Assembly (NCBI RefSeq): GCF_000716535.1
Contig: NZ_JNWV01000009.1
Span: forward strand, 1 to 64,000
DNA from: Streptomyces flaveolus
GTDB taxonomy: Bacteria; Actinomycetota; Actinomycetes; Streptomycetales; Streptomycetaceae
Reading direction: 5' to 3'
Length of the DNA stretch: 64,000 bases
Of this stretch, positions 1 to 10,999 are shown piece by piece. The notes under the pieces are model-generated. The model did not search any database and was not told the origin of the DNA. It saw only the letters and a program-made list of their open reading frames with translations. The stretch's first letter is position 1; each line of letters opens with the position of its first letter. Made by a program: the position numbers and the translations under genes.

Positions 1-2270
<2,270 letters not shown>

Positions 2271-2332
2271 GGTCGCCGTCCGGGGGCTGCCGCCCCTGAG
2301 CCCCCGCTTCGGCCTTGCGGCCTCGCCCGCAC

Positions 2333-2377
2333 ACGCCGGACGGGCTGACAGAAGTCAGCCCGTCCGGCGTTCTTGTT
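2333..2377. terminator. Bidirectional terminator between serA and the convergent exporter
   Basis: A perfect 17-bp stem (2333-2349 pairs with 2354-2370) with loop AGAA is followed by TTCTTGTTT on the plus strand. It sits between the convergent ends of serA (2270) and the minus-strand transporter (2380), so it probably serves both. Confidence 0.9.
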
Positions 2378-2379
2378 TC

Positions 2380-3915
2380 CTACTTCTGCCTGGCCTCTGC
2401 CCTCCGGAGCGTCACCGCCGCCCCCACCGCCGCCAGCGCCAGGATCACCGCCCCGGCCAGCGCGGCGCCCCGCATGCCGCTGGTGAACGCCTCCCGCGCC
2501 GTGGCGAGGAGGGTCTGTCCGGTCCGGCCCGGGAGCCGGGCCGCGTCGGCCAGCGCACCGCCCAGGGTCTCGCGGGCCTCGGCCGGGGCGGTGGCCGGCA
2601 TCGCGTGGCGGTAGACCGCCGTGCCGATGGAGCCCAGGACCGCCATGCCGAGCGCGCCGCCGAACTCGGTGCCGGTCTCCAGGAGGGAGGAGGCGGTGCC
2701 CGCCCGCTCCTCCGGCGCGCCGCCCATCGCCAGGTCGGTGAGCTGGGACAGCACCATGACCGCCCCGCAGGCGAGGACGCCGGCCGCGGTCAGCACCAGC
2801 CACAGGGAGTCGGTGCCGACGAGGGCGAGCAGGGCGTACCCGGCCGCGCTGACCGCGAAGCCGCAGGCGACGACGTGTCCGCGGTCGACGCCGCGCTGGA
2901 CGAGCTGTGCGGTGACCGGTCCGGCGACCCCGATGAGCACCGACGGCAGCAGGCTCCACAGGGCCGCCTCCAGCGGGCTCTTGCCGAGGACCGACTGGAG
3001 GTACTGCGTGGTGAAGATGGCCGAGCCCATCATCCCGAACGCGCAGACGAGGGTCAGGACGAGCGATGGGGTGAAGCCGTGGCACCGGAAGAGGGCGGGC
3101 GGGACCAGCGGTGAGGCGCCGGTGCGCTGGCGCCGGACGAACAGGGCCGCGAAGAGCAGGCCGACGGTGATCGAGACGACGAATCCCGGGTTCCATCCCT
3201 CGGAGGGGATCTCCTTCAGGCCGTAGACGACGGGGAGCACGGCGGCCAGCGACAGCGGGACGCTCAGCCAGTCGAAGCGGCCGGGCGCGGGGTTCCTCGA
3301 CTCGGGCAGCAGCACCGGGCCGAGGAGGAGCAGCAGCGCCATCGCGGGCAGGTTGACCAGGAAGACCGAGCCCCACCAGAAGTGCTCGACGAGGATGCCG
3401 CTCATCACCGAGCCGAGGGCGATGCCGCCGGTCATCACGCCGGACCACATGCCGATCGCCTTCGCCCGCTGGGCCGGGTCGGTGAACATCGTGCGCAGCA
3501 GGCCCATCGTGGAGGGCATCAGGGTGGCGCCGCCGATGCCGAGGATCGCGCGGGCAGCGATCAGGGTCTCGGCGCTGCTCGCGTAGGCGGCGAGGAGCGA
3601 GGCGGCGCCGAAGGCCGCGGCGCCCATGAGGAGGAGCCTGCGGCGGCCGATGCGGTCGCCGAGCGAGCCCATCGTCATCAGCAGGCCGGCCAGGACGAAG
3701 CCGTAGACGTCGAAGATCCACAGCTGCTGGGTGCCGCTCGGGCGCAGGTCGGCGCTGATCGCGGGGGTCGCGAAGTACAGGACCGAGACGTCCATGGAGA
3801 CCAGGAGCAGCGGCAGCATCAGCACGCCGAGCGCGGTCCACTCGCGGCGACCGGCGCGGGCGGGTGCGCTGCCGGCGCCGGCGGGGTCGGTGGTGCTCGT
3901 CGGGTTCGTCGTCAT
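2380..3915 (-). CDS. MFS drug:H+ antiporter, DHA2 (14-TMS) type
   Basis: This is a 511-residue membrane transporter of the DHA2 branch (QacA/SmvA-like exporters). The MFS motif A variant GSLGDRIGRRRLLLMG lies after the second helix. SVLYFATPAI near the N-terminus and WGSVFLVNLP in the middle resemble antiporter motif C/D1 regions, and about 14 hydrophobic segments can be counted. The start ATG (3913-3915 on the complement) faces a divergent TetR gene 97 bp away, a classic repressor-exporter pair. The substrate cannot be read from sequence; efflux of a toxic or self-made compound is an inference. Confidence 0.88.
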   Translation of the reverse strand: MTTNPTSTTDPAGAGSAPARAGRREWTALGVLMLPLLLVSMDVSVLYFATPAISADLRPSGTQQLWIFDVYGFVLAGLLMTMGSLGDRIGRRRLLLMGAAAFGAASLLAAYASSAETLIAARAILGIGGATLMPSTMGLLRTMFTDPAQRAKAIGMWSGVMTGGIALGSVMSGILVEHFWWGSVFLVNLPAMALLLLLGPVLLPESRNPAPGRFDWLSVPLSLAAVLPVVYGLKEIPSEGWNPGFVVSITVGLLFAALFVRRQRTGASPLVPPALFRCHGFTPSLVLTLVCAFGMMGSAIFTTQYLQSVLGKSPLEAALWSLLPSVLIGVAGPVTAQLVQRGVDRGHVVACGFAVSAAGYALLALVGTDSLWLVLTAAGVLACGAVMVLSQLTDLAMGGAPEERAGTASSLLETGTEFGGALGMAVLGSIGTAVYRHAMPATAPAEARETLGGALADAARLPGRTGQTLLATAREAFTSGMRGAALAGAVILALAAVGAAVTLRRAEARQK

Positions 3916-3938
3916 GCCGAGGACTGTACGGGCGTCTT

Positions 3939-3989
3939 AAACGCTTGTCTAGAACGTTTGTATAAGTCGGCCGTCTAGGACGGTTGTAT
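3939..3989. promoter_or_regulatory. Candidate TetR operators in divergent promoter
   Basis: Two near-identical direct copies, GTCTAGAACGTTTGTAT (3947-3963) and GTCTAGGACGGTTGTAT (3973-3989), are offset by 26 bp between the divergent exporter and tetR starts. The first copy sits in an imperfect palindrome with arms AAACG and CGTTT (3939-3959). These are plausible binding sites for the adjacent repressor. Confidence 0.6.
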
Positions 3990-4012
3990 GGATCGCGCGG
4001 TAGGGTGACCGC

Positions 4013-4597
4013 ATGGGACACCGTGAGGATCTGCTCGAAGGCGCCAAGCGCTGCCTGCTGGAGAAGGGCTTCCTGCGCACCACCGCGCGCGACATCGTCA
4101 AGGAGTCGGGCACCAATCTCGCGTCCATCGGCTACCACTACGGCTCGAAGGACGCGCTGCTGGTACAGGCGTACATCTCGCTGATCGAGGGCGTGGGGGA
4201 GCGGTTCGACCCCGGCCTGGGCGGCGAGATGACCCAGCCCCCGGGCTCGCTGGAGCGCTTCCAGGAGGTGTGGGCCGGCATCATCCGCACCGTGCCCGAG
4301 TCACGGGCGATCTGGCTGCTCAGCTTCGAGCTGATGTTCCAGAACGAGCGGCTCGAAGAGGTGCGCAAGCTGCTGGCCGAGGCCCAGAAGGAAGGCCGTG
4401 CCGGACTCGTCCCGATGTTCAACGGCGTCCCGGAGCCCGACCTGGACGAGGAGACGATCGACACCGAGGGGCGCCTCTACCAGACCCTCCTCAACGGCCT
4501 CATGGTCCAGTGGCTCTTCGACCCCGCGTCGGCGACCACCGCGGAGCAGCTCACCGAGGGGCTGCGGCGGGTGATCGCCGGAGCGGGCAGGAGCTGA
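4013..4597 (+). CDS. TetR-family transcriptional regulator
   Basis: This 194-residue repressor has an N-terminal TetR helix-turn-helix: LLEKGFLRTTARDIVKESGTNLASIGYHYGS shows the recognition-helix pattern at about residues 18-48. A longer helical ligand domain follows. It is divergent from the DHA2 exporter and shares the repeat-containing control region, so it most likely represses the exporter and itself until a ligand binds. The ligand is unknown. Confidence 0.9.
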   Translation: MGHREDLLEGAKRCLLEKGFLRTTARDIVKESGTNLASIGYHYGSKDALLVQAYISLIEGVGERFDPGLGGEMTQPPGSLERFQEVWAGIIRTVPESRAIWLLSFELMFQNERLEEVRKLLAEAQKEGRAGLVPMFNGVPEPDLDEETIDTEGRLYQTLLNGLMVQWLFDPASATTAEQLTEGLRRVIAGAGRS

Positions 4598-4895
4598 CCG
4601 GCGCTCCGCGGTAGGCCCTCATCGGCGGCCCAGGGTGGGTCCCCACGGGTTCCGCAGGGCGCTGACCCTGCCGTGCGACGCGGCGGAGACACAGCGGCAC
4701 GGGCCGCCGGGCCACGGACCGCGCGCCCAGGCCGGCGACCGGGAAGAGCAGCGCCGGGGCCGCCCAGCCGACGGAGCCCGCGGCCACCACCTCGCCGGCG
4801 ATCAGGGACGGCCCGACCATCCCCTTTGCGGTCGGGCCCAGGCTGTACGCGGCGGCGTGGTCGCCGCGCGCGGCCTCGGGCGACGGCGTGTCCTT
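4551..4895 (-). pseudogene. Possible remnant of a small membrane-protein gene
   Basis: The minus frame from 4895 to the stop at 4551 has almost only G or C in third codon positions for its first 50 or so codons, unlike the other frames here. It contains a hydrophobic stretch (MVGPSLIAGEVVAAGSVGW, then APALLFPVAGLG). No convincing start codon precedes it: a GAAAGGA-like ribosome site at about 4890-4900 is followed by no ATG or GTG at usable spacing. The last part overlaps the tetR end and loses coding character. It may be a decayed or internally deleted gene, or chance. I do not recognise a family. Confidence 0.25.
4810..4838. terminator. Perfect 9-bp inverted repeat, possible U-less terminator
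   Basis: GGCCCGACC (4810-4818) is complementary to GGTCGGGCC (4830-4838) across an 11-nt loop. It lies between tetR and the convergent pucR gene. There is no T-tract, as is common for actinobacterial terminators, but it also falls in the possible gene remnant, so its role is uncertain. Confidence 0.4.
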
Positions 4896-4945
4896 TCGAG
4901 CCGTCCCCGGTCCGACCGCGCTGCGGACGGCTGAACCCGATCGGC

Positions 4946-6235
4946 TCACAGCCGTGCCCGCTTCAACGCCATGTGCAGCAGCAGCCGGTCCTCCCCGTCG
5001 TCCAGGTCGAGGCCGGTCAGATGTTCCACGCGGGACAGGCGGTAGTAGAGGGTCTGGCGGTGGATGCCCAGCTCGGCCGCCGTGCGGCCGGCCTGGCCCG
5101 CGCAGTCGAGGTAGACCTCGGCCGTGCGGGCCAGCTCCCGGTGGACGGGGGAGAGCAGCGGGCCGACCACCCGGTCGTACGCGGCCTCCGGCGGCAGCGC
5201 GGTCAGCAGCCGGTACGCCCCGATCCCCGCCCACTGCGCGACCGGCCCGAACCGTGGCTCGGCCAGCGCGGCCCGCGCGGCGGCCGAGGCCTCCTGCCAG
5301 ACCGTGCCCAGCTCGGTGAGGCCGGTGCGGGGCTCGCCGACCCCGGCCGCGCAGCCGGTGACGCCGGCGGACCGGGCCCCGGCGGTGAAACCCGCCGCGA
5401 CCGCAGCCGCCACCCGGGCCCCGGCCCCGCGCGCCGCGCCGCCCGACGCCCCCCGGGCCCCCTCGGCCTCCTTCAGCAGCCGCGCGGCCGCCGCCAGCGC
5501 GGGTGTGCTGGACTCCGTGGTCCGCAGGCGCACCAGCAGCGCGAGGCTCTGCCCCGAGGCGCCCCACGGCAACGTGCACAGCGCCGTGGCGTGCGGGATC
5601 GTACGGGCGGCCGGGGCGTCGTCCGGGTCGGCCGACGGCCAGGGCGCGACACAGACCAGGGTGTGCGGGCCGTCCGCGCGGGGCCCCAGCGCGGTGCGCA
5701 GCTCGGCCACCGCCATGTCCCGCTGCCAGCCGCGTTCCGAGGTGAGCACCGCCCGCAGCTCCCGGCTCAGCCCCGCCCCGGCCTCCGCCTCGTCCGCGAG
5801 CAGCGCGCCGATCCGGCCCGCGACCCGCATGGCGGCGGCAAGCTGGGCGTCGGTCGGCCCGGGATCGCCGTCCAGCAGCCAGACGTAGCCGAGGACGACG
5901 CCCCGATGGCGTACCGGCAGACAGATCCGGCCTCGGTAGACACCGGCCTCCGGGCTCGGCGGGATGCGGACCGGTTCGGTCGCGCGCGTGATGCCGAAGC
6001 CCTCGAACCAGGCGCGGACCGTGGCCGTGGAGCGCCGGGTCAGGATCGAGCGGGTGCGCACCGGGTCCAGAGCGGACGGATCCAGCTCGTCCTCGCTGTC
6101 GTAGGCACCGAAGGCGATCAGCTCGAAGTCGCGGTTCTCCAGGGTCGCGGGCACCCCCAGCAACTCGGAGATCTCGTCCACCAGCTCCTGGTAGTCCGCC
6201 TTGAATTCAGCCGCCACTCGGGCATTCTCCCCCAT
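4946..6235 (-). CDS. PucR/CdaR-family regulator, probable proline-catabolism control
   Basis: This regulator is about 429 residues. The C-terminal PucR helix-turn-helix is clear: [41 protein letters not shown] in the last 75 residues. The N-terminal half is a GAF-like or PucR ligand region ([24 protein letters not shown]). I use the ATG at 6235 ([11 protein letters not shown]); an upstream ATG at 6256 is in frame but less conserved-looking. It is divergent from the proline dehydrogenase/P5C dehydrogenase operon, and PucR-type activators commonly control adjacent catabolic genes. Control of that operon is an inference from position. Confidence 0.85.
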   Translation of the reverse strand: MGENARVAAEFKADYQELVDEISELLGVPATLENRDFELIAFGAYDSEDELDPSALDPVRTRSILTRRSTATVRAWFEGFGITRATEPVRIPPSPEAGVYRGRICLPVRHRGVVLGYVWLLDGDPGPTDAQLAAAMRVAGRIGALLADEAEAGAGLSRELRAVLTSERGWQRDMAVAELRTALGPRADGPHTLVCVAPWPSADPDDAPAARTIPHATALCTLPWGASGQSLALLVRLRTTESSTPALAAAARLLKEAEGARGASGGAARGAGARVAAAVAAGFTAGARSAGVTGCAAGVGEPRTGLTELGTVWQEASAAARAALAEPRFGPVAQWAGIGAYRLLTALPPEAAYDRVVGPLLSPVHRELARTAEVYLDCAGQAGRTAAELGIHRQTLYYRLSRVEHLTGLDLDDGEDRLLLHMALKRARL

Positions 6236-6400
6236 TTTCCGGCCGCCTTCATACATCTGTCTGAGATCCCGGGCACGGATGCGTGACAGCTGTCGATGGC
6301 CGACGATCGGAGAGATCCTTAGGTTTCACGGTGGTTCTCCGTGCCGTACCCGAATCGTCGGGTGATGGCCGTATTTGGTGCTTGTCTGTGGAGGTGCCCC

Positions 6401-7327
6401 GTGCTGGGTCCCGTGATTCTCGCCGCGTCGCGCAGCGACCGGATGCGACGCCTGATCTCGGCGGCCCCGGTGACCAAGCAGGTCGTCGACCGCTTCATCC
6501 CCGGCGAGACCGTGGCCGACATCGTCCCGATCATCGAGGACCTGACGGCCAAGGGCCTGGAGCTGACGATGGACGTCGTCGGCGAGGACATCACCACCCC
6601 CGAGCAGGCCGCCGCCGCCCGGGACGCCTACCTGGAGCTGATCGGCCACCTCGCGGACCTGGGGCTGGGTGAGCGCGTGGAGATGTCCGTCAAGCTGTCC
6701 ATGTTCGGGCAGGCGCTGGACGGCGGCCACGAGCTGGCGCTCGCGAACGTCCGGCCCGTTGTCGAGGCCGCCGCCGCCATCGGTACGACCGTGACGCTCG
6801 ACGCCGAGGACCACACCACCCTCGACTCGATGTTCGCCATCCACGAGGAGCTGCGGAAGGACTTCCCGCAGACTGGCTGCGTCATCCAGGCCTACCTCTT
6901 CCGCACCGAGGCCGACGCCCGCCGCCTCGCCGCGAACGGCAGCCGGGTCCGCCTGGTCAAGGGCGCCTACAAGGAGCCCGCCGAGGTCGCCTACCAGCAG
7001 AAGCACGAGATCGACAAGGCCTACGTGCGCATCCTGAAGACGCTGATGGAGGGCGAGGGCTACCCGATGATCGGGTCCCACGACCCGCGTCTGATCGCCA
7101 TCGCCCAGGAGCTGGCCCACAAGGCCGGCCGTAAGCTCGACGAGTACGAGTTCCAGATGCTGTACGGCATCCGCGGCGAGGAACACCTGCGGCTGGCCGC
7201 CGAGGGCCACCGCATGCGCGTCTACACCGCCTACGGCACCGACTGGTACGGCTACTTCATGCGGAGGCTCGCGGAGAAGCCGGCGAACCTGCGCTTCTTC
7301 CTCCGCTCGATGGTCAGCAAGGGCTGA
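6401..7327 (+). CDS. Proline dehydrogenase (FAD, monofunctional)
   Basis: The enzyme oxidises L-proline to pyrroline-5-carboxylate with FAD, passing electrons to the respiratory chain. The 308-residue protein has the barrel signatures of the family: MDVVGEDITTPEQA, MSVKLSMFGQALDGG, TLDAEDHTT, RLVKGAYKEP and the C-terminal MRVYTAYGTDWYGYFMRRLAEKP, in which the Arg pair binds the proline carboxylate. The GTG at 6401 is preferred over ATG 6341 because GGAGGTG at about 6390 is well spaced and MLGPVILAASRS is the expected N-terminus. P5C dehydrogenase follows after 39 bp, so the two form an operon. Confidence 0.94.
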   Translation: MLGPVILAASRSDRMRRLISAAPVTKQVVDRFIPGETVADIVPIIEDLTAKGLELTMDVVGEDITTPEQAAAARDAYLELIGHLADLGLGERVEMSVKLSMFGQALDGGHELALANVRPVVEAAAAIGTTVTLDAEDHTTLDSMFAIHEELRKDFPQTGCVIQAYLFRTEADARRLAANGSRVRLVKGAYKEPAEVAYQQKHEIDKAYVRILKTLMEGEGYPMIGSHDPRLIAIAQELAHKAGRKLDEYEFQMLYGIRGEEHLRLAAEGHRMRVYTAYGTDWYGYFMRRLAEKPANLRFFLRSMVSKG

Positions 7328-7366
7328 GCCCGAACACCCGCTCACGTACAAGGAGTTACGGATCTC

Positions 7367-8998
7367 ATGGACGCTGTGACCCAGGTCCCCACCCCCGTCA
7401 ACGAGCCGGTGCACGGCTACGCCCCCGGCTCGCCCGAGCGCGCCCGGCTGGAGGCCAAGCTCAAGGAGCTGGCCGAGAACCCGATCGAGCTGCCGATGAC
7501 GATCGGCGGGGAGAAGCGGCTGGGCGGCGGCGAGCCGTTCGAGGTCGTGCAGCCGCACAACCACAAGGCCGTCATCGGCACCGGCCGCCACGCCACCCAG
7601 CAGGACGCGAAGGACGCCATCGACGCGGCCCTGGCCGCCGCGCCGGCCTGGCGCGCGATGTCCTTCGACGACCGCGCCGCGATCATCCTGCGCGCCGCCG
7701 AGCTGCTGGCCGGCCCGTGGCGCGAGACGATCGCCGCCTCCACCATGCTGGGCCAGTCCAAGACCGCCCAGCAGGCCGAGATCGACACCCCCTGTGAGCT
7801 GGTCGACTTCTGGCGCTTCAACGTCCACTACGCCCGCCAGATCCTCGCCGAGCAGCCCCCGGCGAACTCCCCGGGCGTGTGGAACCGCCTCGACCACCGC
7901 CCGCTGGAGGGCTTCGTCTACGCGATCACGCCGTTCAACTTCTCGGCGATCGCGGGCAACCTGCCCACCGCCCCCGCGCTGATGGGCAACGTCGTCGTCT
8001 GGAAGCCGTCCCCGACGCAGACCCACGCCGCCGTGCTGCTCATGCGGCTGCTGGAGGAGGCGGGCCTGCCCAAGGGCGTCATCAACCTCGTCACCGGTGA
8101 CGGCATCGAGGTCTCCAAGGTCGCCCTGGAGCACCGCGACCTCGCGGGCATCCACTTCACCGGCTCGACCAAGACCTTCCAGTACCTGTGGAAGACGGTC
8201 GGCAACAACATCGAGAAGTACCGCTCCTACCCGCGTCTGGTCGGCGAGACCGGCGGCAAGGACTTCCTCGTCGCGCACCCGTCGGCCGACCGCGCGGTGC
8301 TGAAGACGGCCCTCACCCGGGGCGCCTTCGAGTACCAGGGCCAGAAGTGCAGCGCGACCTCCCGCGCCTACATCCCGGCCTCCATCTGGAACTCGGGCTT
8401 CAAGGAGGAGTTCGCGGCCGAGGTCGACTACCTGACCATGGGTGACGTGACCGACCTGTCGAACTTCATCGGCGCCGTGATCGACGAGCGTGCCTTCGCC
8501 AAGAACAAGGCCGCCATCGACCGCGCCAAGGCGGACCCGACCTGCACGATCGTCGCGGGCGGCAGCTACGACGACTCGGTCGGCTACTTCGTCCGACCGA
8601 CCGTCATCGAGTGCACCGACCCGGAGAACGAGGTCTTCACCACCGAGTACTTCGGCCCGATCCTCGCCGTGCACGTGTACGAGGACGACAAGTACGACGA
8701 GATGCTGACCCAGATGGAGTCGGTGTCGGACTACGCCCTCACGGGCTCGGTGATCGCGGGCGACCGCGCGGCGGCGGCGTACACGATGGAGAAGCTCCGC
8801 TTCGCCGCGGGCAACTTCTACATCAACGACAAGTCGACCGGTGCCGTCGTCGGCCAGCAGCCCTTCGGCGGCGGCCGCGCCTCCGGCACCAACGACAAGG
8901 CCGGTGCCCCCCAGAACCTCCTGCGCTGGACGCTGACCCGCGCCATCAAGGAGACCCTGGTCGCGCCGACCGACTACACCTACCCGCACATGGGCTGA
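7367..8998 (+). CDS. pruA: 1-pyrroline-5-carboxylate dehydrogenase
   Basis: This NAD-dependent aldehyde dehydrogenase turns P5C/glutamate semialdehyde into glutamate, completing proline degradation. It is 543 residues, the length of the actinobacterial/eukaryotic group. The Glu base lies in VGETGGKD, and the catalytic Cys is C328 in YQGQKCSATSR. The substrate/NAD loops TPFNFSAIAGN and HFTGSTKTF are present, with C-terminal PFGGGRASGTNDKAG. AAGGAG lies 10 bp before the ATG. It is the second gene of the proline operon and is followed by a strong terminator. Confidence 0.96.
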   Translation: MDAVTQVPTPVNEPVHGYAPGSPERARLEAKLKELAENPIELPMTIGGEKRLGGGEPFEVVQPHNHKAVIGTGRHATQQDAKDAIDAALAAAPAWRAMSFDDRAAIILRAAELLAGPWRETIAASTMLGQSKTAQQAEIDTPCELVDFWRFNVHYARQILAEQPPANSPGVWNRLDHRPLEGFVYAITPFNFSAIAGNLPTAPALMGNVVVWKPSPTQTHAAVLLMRLLEEAGLPKGVINLVTGDGIEVSKVALEHRDLAGIHFTGSTKTFQYLWKTVGNNIEKYRSYPRLVGETGGKDFLVAHPSADRAVLKTALTRGAFEYQGQKCSATSRAYIPASIWNSGFKEEFAAEVDYLTMGDVTDLSNFIGAVIDERAFAKNKAAIDRAKADPTCTIVAGGSYDDSVGYFVRPTVIECTDPENEVFTTEYFGPILAVHVYEDDKYDEMLTQMESVSDYALTGSVIAGDRAAAAYTMEKLRFAAGNFYINDKSTGAVVGQQPFGGGRASGTNDKAGAPQNLLRWTLTRAIKETLVAPTDYTYPHMG

Positions 8999-9014
8999 TC
9001 AGCCCCCCGAGCAC

Positions 9015-9051
9015 GGCCCGGGAAGCCCGACACGAGCGGGCTCCCCGGGCC
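9015..9051 (+). terminator. Terminator of the proline operon
   Basis: A 15-bp stem with one mismatch (9015-9029 with 9037-9051) around a 7-nt loop lies 16 bp after the P5C dehydrogenase stop. Confidence 0.85.
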
Positions 9052-9093
9052 GTTCCCATGCGCCCGGCGGCCGGCCCCCGGCACACTGGGCGC

Positions 9094-9987
9094 ATGACGA
9101 AGGCAGCCGACGGAGTACCCGCCGACGCCCGAGCGGCCGCCGGGGAGGCGGTCACGGCCGACGACGGGGTCCGGCTGTGGGCGGCGCGGCCGGACGGCGG
9201 GGGAGACCCGCTGGTGCTGTGCCACGGCGGGCCGGGGCTGTGGGACATGTTCGGCGACGTGGCCGCGCTCCTCGCCGACCGGACGCCGGTCGTCCGCTGG
9301 GACCAGCGCGGCTGCGGCCGCTCGGAGCGGTGCGCGGGACCGTGGACGACCGCCCGGTTCGTGGCCGACCTCGACGCCGTACGGCGGCACTTCGGGCTGG
9401 AACGGATGGCGCTGCTCGGCCACTCCTGGGGCGCACAGCTGGCGCTGAGCTACGCGCTGGTCCACCCGGAGCGGGTGAGCAGGCTCGTCTACGTGTCCGG
9501 CACGGGCATCGGCCCGGACGCCGACTGGCACCCCGTCTACACCGCAGGCTTCCTCGCCCGGCTCGGCGACCGTCCCGAACGGCTCGCCCGCTGGCGGGAG
9601 TTGGACGGCCTGCGGGAACGCGACGGGGCCGCGGAGCGGGAACGGGCCGTGCTGCGGTGGTCGGTGGAGTTCGAGGACCGGGAACGCGCGCTGGAGCACG
9701 CCCGGCGCATGGCGGAGCCCTGGTTCGGGGTCAACCAGGAGTGCAACAAGGCGCTGAACGAGGAACGGAAGCGGACCTGGGGCACCCCCGGGCTGCGCGC
9801 GGCCTGCGCCCGCCTCGACGTGCCCGTGCTGATCGTCGACGGCGCCCGGGACATCCGCCCCCGCACCGCCGTGGACTCCCTCGCCGCGGTGCTGCCCCGC
9901 GCTCGCCGGGTGGTCCTGCCCGCCGCCGGGCACCTGCCGTGGGTGGAGGACCCGGCGGGCTTCCGGCGGGCGATACTGGCGCCGTGA
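9094..9987 (+). CDS. Alpha/beta hydrolase of the proline iminopeptidase type
   Basis: This is a 297-residue cytoplasmic hydrolase. HGGPG (about residue 49) is the oxyanion-hole signature of proline iminopeptidase-like enzymes. The nucleophile elbow GHSWG has S111, and the likely triad is completed by D253 (GARDIRP) and H280 (AAGHLPW). DQRGCGRS is also typical of the family. No signal peptide is seen. Its stop overlaps the next start by 4 bp (GTGA), so the two products are translationally coupled. The substrate is unproven: N-terminal prolyl peptides are possible, but many HGGPG proteins have other substrates. Confidence 0.85.
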   Translation: MTKAADGVPADARAAAGEAVTADDGVRLWAARPDGGGDPLVLCHGGPGLWDMFGDVAALLADRTPVVRWDQRGCGRSERCAGPWTTARFVADLDAVRRHFGLERMALLGHSWGAQLALSYALVHPERVSRLVYVSGTGIGPDADWHPVYTAGFLARLGDRPERLARWRELDGLRERDGAAERERAVLRWSVEFEDRERALEHARRMAEPWFGVNQECNKALNEERKRTWGTPGLRAACARLDVPVLIVDGARDIRPRTAVDSLAAVLPRARRVVLPAAGHLPWVEDPAGFRRAILAP

Positions 9988-10505
9988 TCCTGCGTCTCGC
10001 CCACACCGCCGACCTGGAAGCGGCCGAACTCCGCGCCGTGCGCGCCCTGTTGGACGACGCCTTCGACGGGGATCTCTCCGACGCGGACTTCGAGCACGGG
10101 CTGGGCGGGATGCACGCGCTCGTCCGGGACGCGGCCGGGCTCGCCGCGCACGGGGCCGTCGTGATGCGACGGGTGCGGCACCGGGGGCGCTGGCTGCGCA
10201 CCGGGTACGTCGAGGCCGTCGCCGTGCGGGCCGACGTGCGGCGGAGGGGGCTCGGCGGGCGGGTGATGGCCGAGCTGGAGCGGGTGGTCGACCGGGCCTA
10301 CGACCTCGGCGCGCTCTCCGCGAGCGACGAGGGTGCCCCGCTGTACGCCGCCCGGGGCTGGCGGCGGTGGGCCGGGCAGGTGCACGCCCTCTCGCCGGAC
10401 GGGATCGTCCGGCTGCCCGGGGAGGAAGGCGGCCTGTACGTGCGGGGCGCGCTCGACCCGGACGGGGAGCTGGTCTTCGACTGGCGGGACGGCGACGTCC
10501 TCTGA
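9984..10505 (+). CDS. GNAT acetyltransferase resembling aminoglycoside 2'-N-acetyltransferase
   Basis: This is a 173-residue GNAT protein. Its features match the AAC(2')-I family as I know it from mycobacteria: an N-terminal RLAHTADL start, DxxFEHGLGGMHAL, RTGYVEAVAVRADVRRRGLGGRVM (the acetyl-CoA loop), ERVVDRAYDLGALSAS, LYAARGWRRW, a PDGIVRLP(x)EEGGLYV segment and the final DWRDGDVL. That collinear set is far more specific than a generic GNAT fold. The GTG start overlaps the hydrolase stop. The family acetylates the 2' amine of aminoglycosides, and in mycobacteria it is chromosomal and also acts on cell-envelope metabolism. Actual resistance is not shown by sequence. Confidence 0.82.
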   Translation: MILRLAHTADLEAAELRAVRALLDDAFDGDLSDADFEHGLGGMHALVRDAAGLAAHGAVVMRRVRHRGRWLRTGYVEAVAVRADVRRRGLGGRVMAELERVVDRAYDLGALSASDEGAPLYAARGWRRWAGQVHALSPDGIVRLPGEEGGLYVRGALDPDGELVFDWRDGDVL

Positions 10506-10818
10506 CGTCGGCGGCCGGACCGCGCCGACCGTCCCGCGCTCCCTTGGCCAAGGCTTCCCGAACGCACGAAGGAGCAGGTCAGAGCGGTGTGATCCGGTTC
10601 GCCGTCTCAGATAGTAGGAAGTCCGAGTAATTGTGCAGACAGAAGCGGGTCACTCCCTTAGTTTTGTAGGAGCCGAACGTCTCGCTCGATCCAGCGAATG
10701 GCGGTCGTGAGCCGGGCCTCGTGCAGGCAACCCCTGCGGCCGGTGCTCCCCGCCCCTTCCGGCGTCTCGTAACCCCCTTCATTGCCGCGCTCCACGTATG
10801 CCGAAGGAGTCGATCGCC
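10506..10818. promoter_or_regulatory. 313-bp intergenic leader with an AT-richer core
   Basis: No gene is seen. Bases about 10604-10680 are distinctly AT-richer than the surroundings (AGATAGTAGGAAGT, GAGTAATTGTGCAGACAG, TTAGTTTTGTAGG), suggesting a promoter and 5' leader for the small downstream gene. No clean -35/-10 pair with 17-bp spacing could be assigned. Confidence 0.4.
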
Positions 10819-10950
10819 ATGGCCGAGACGACCGTCCGCCGCCGAGTCCGCCACGTGTCCCGCACGAGCGAGTCCGACCGCAAGAACGCCGCCGCCGCCC
10901 TCCAGCGCGCCCTGGACCGCCGGGACAACGGCGGCGAGACCGGCCACTGA
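10819..10950 (+). CDS. Small basic protein, 43 residues, unknown function
   Basis: ATG at 10819 is preceded by GAAGGAG at 10803. The product starts MAETTVRRRVRHVSRTSESD and continues with KNAAAALQRALDRRDNGGETGH. It is hydrophilic, Arg-rich at the N-terminus, and has a short amphipathic helix (NAAAALQRALDRR). No family is recognised. Good codon usage, a proper ribosome site and a dedicated AT-rich leader argue that it is a real gene. Confidence 0.7.
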   Translation: MAETTVRRRVRHVSRTSESDRKNAAAALQRALDRRDNGGETGH

Positions 10951-10999
10951 GCCGGACCACCAGCCGGGAGCCGCACTCCCCTGGGGTGCGGCGCGGCCC

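Noticed and set aside
6341..6400. Upstream ATG as proline dehydrogenase start
   Set aside because: The 20 extra residues do not match the family and the ribosome site GGAGGTG is placed for the GTG at 6401.
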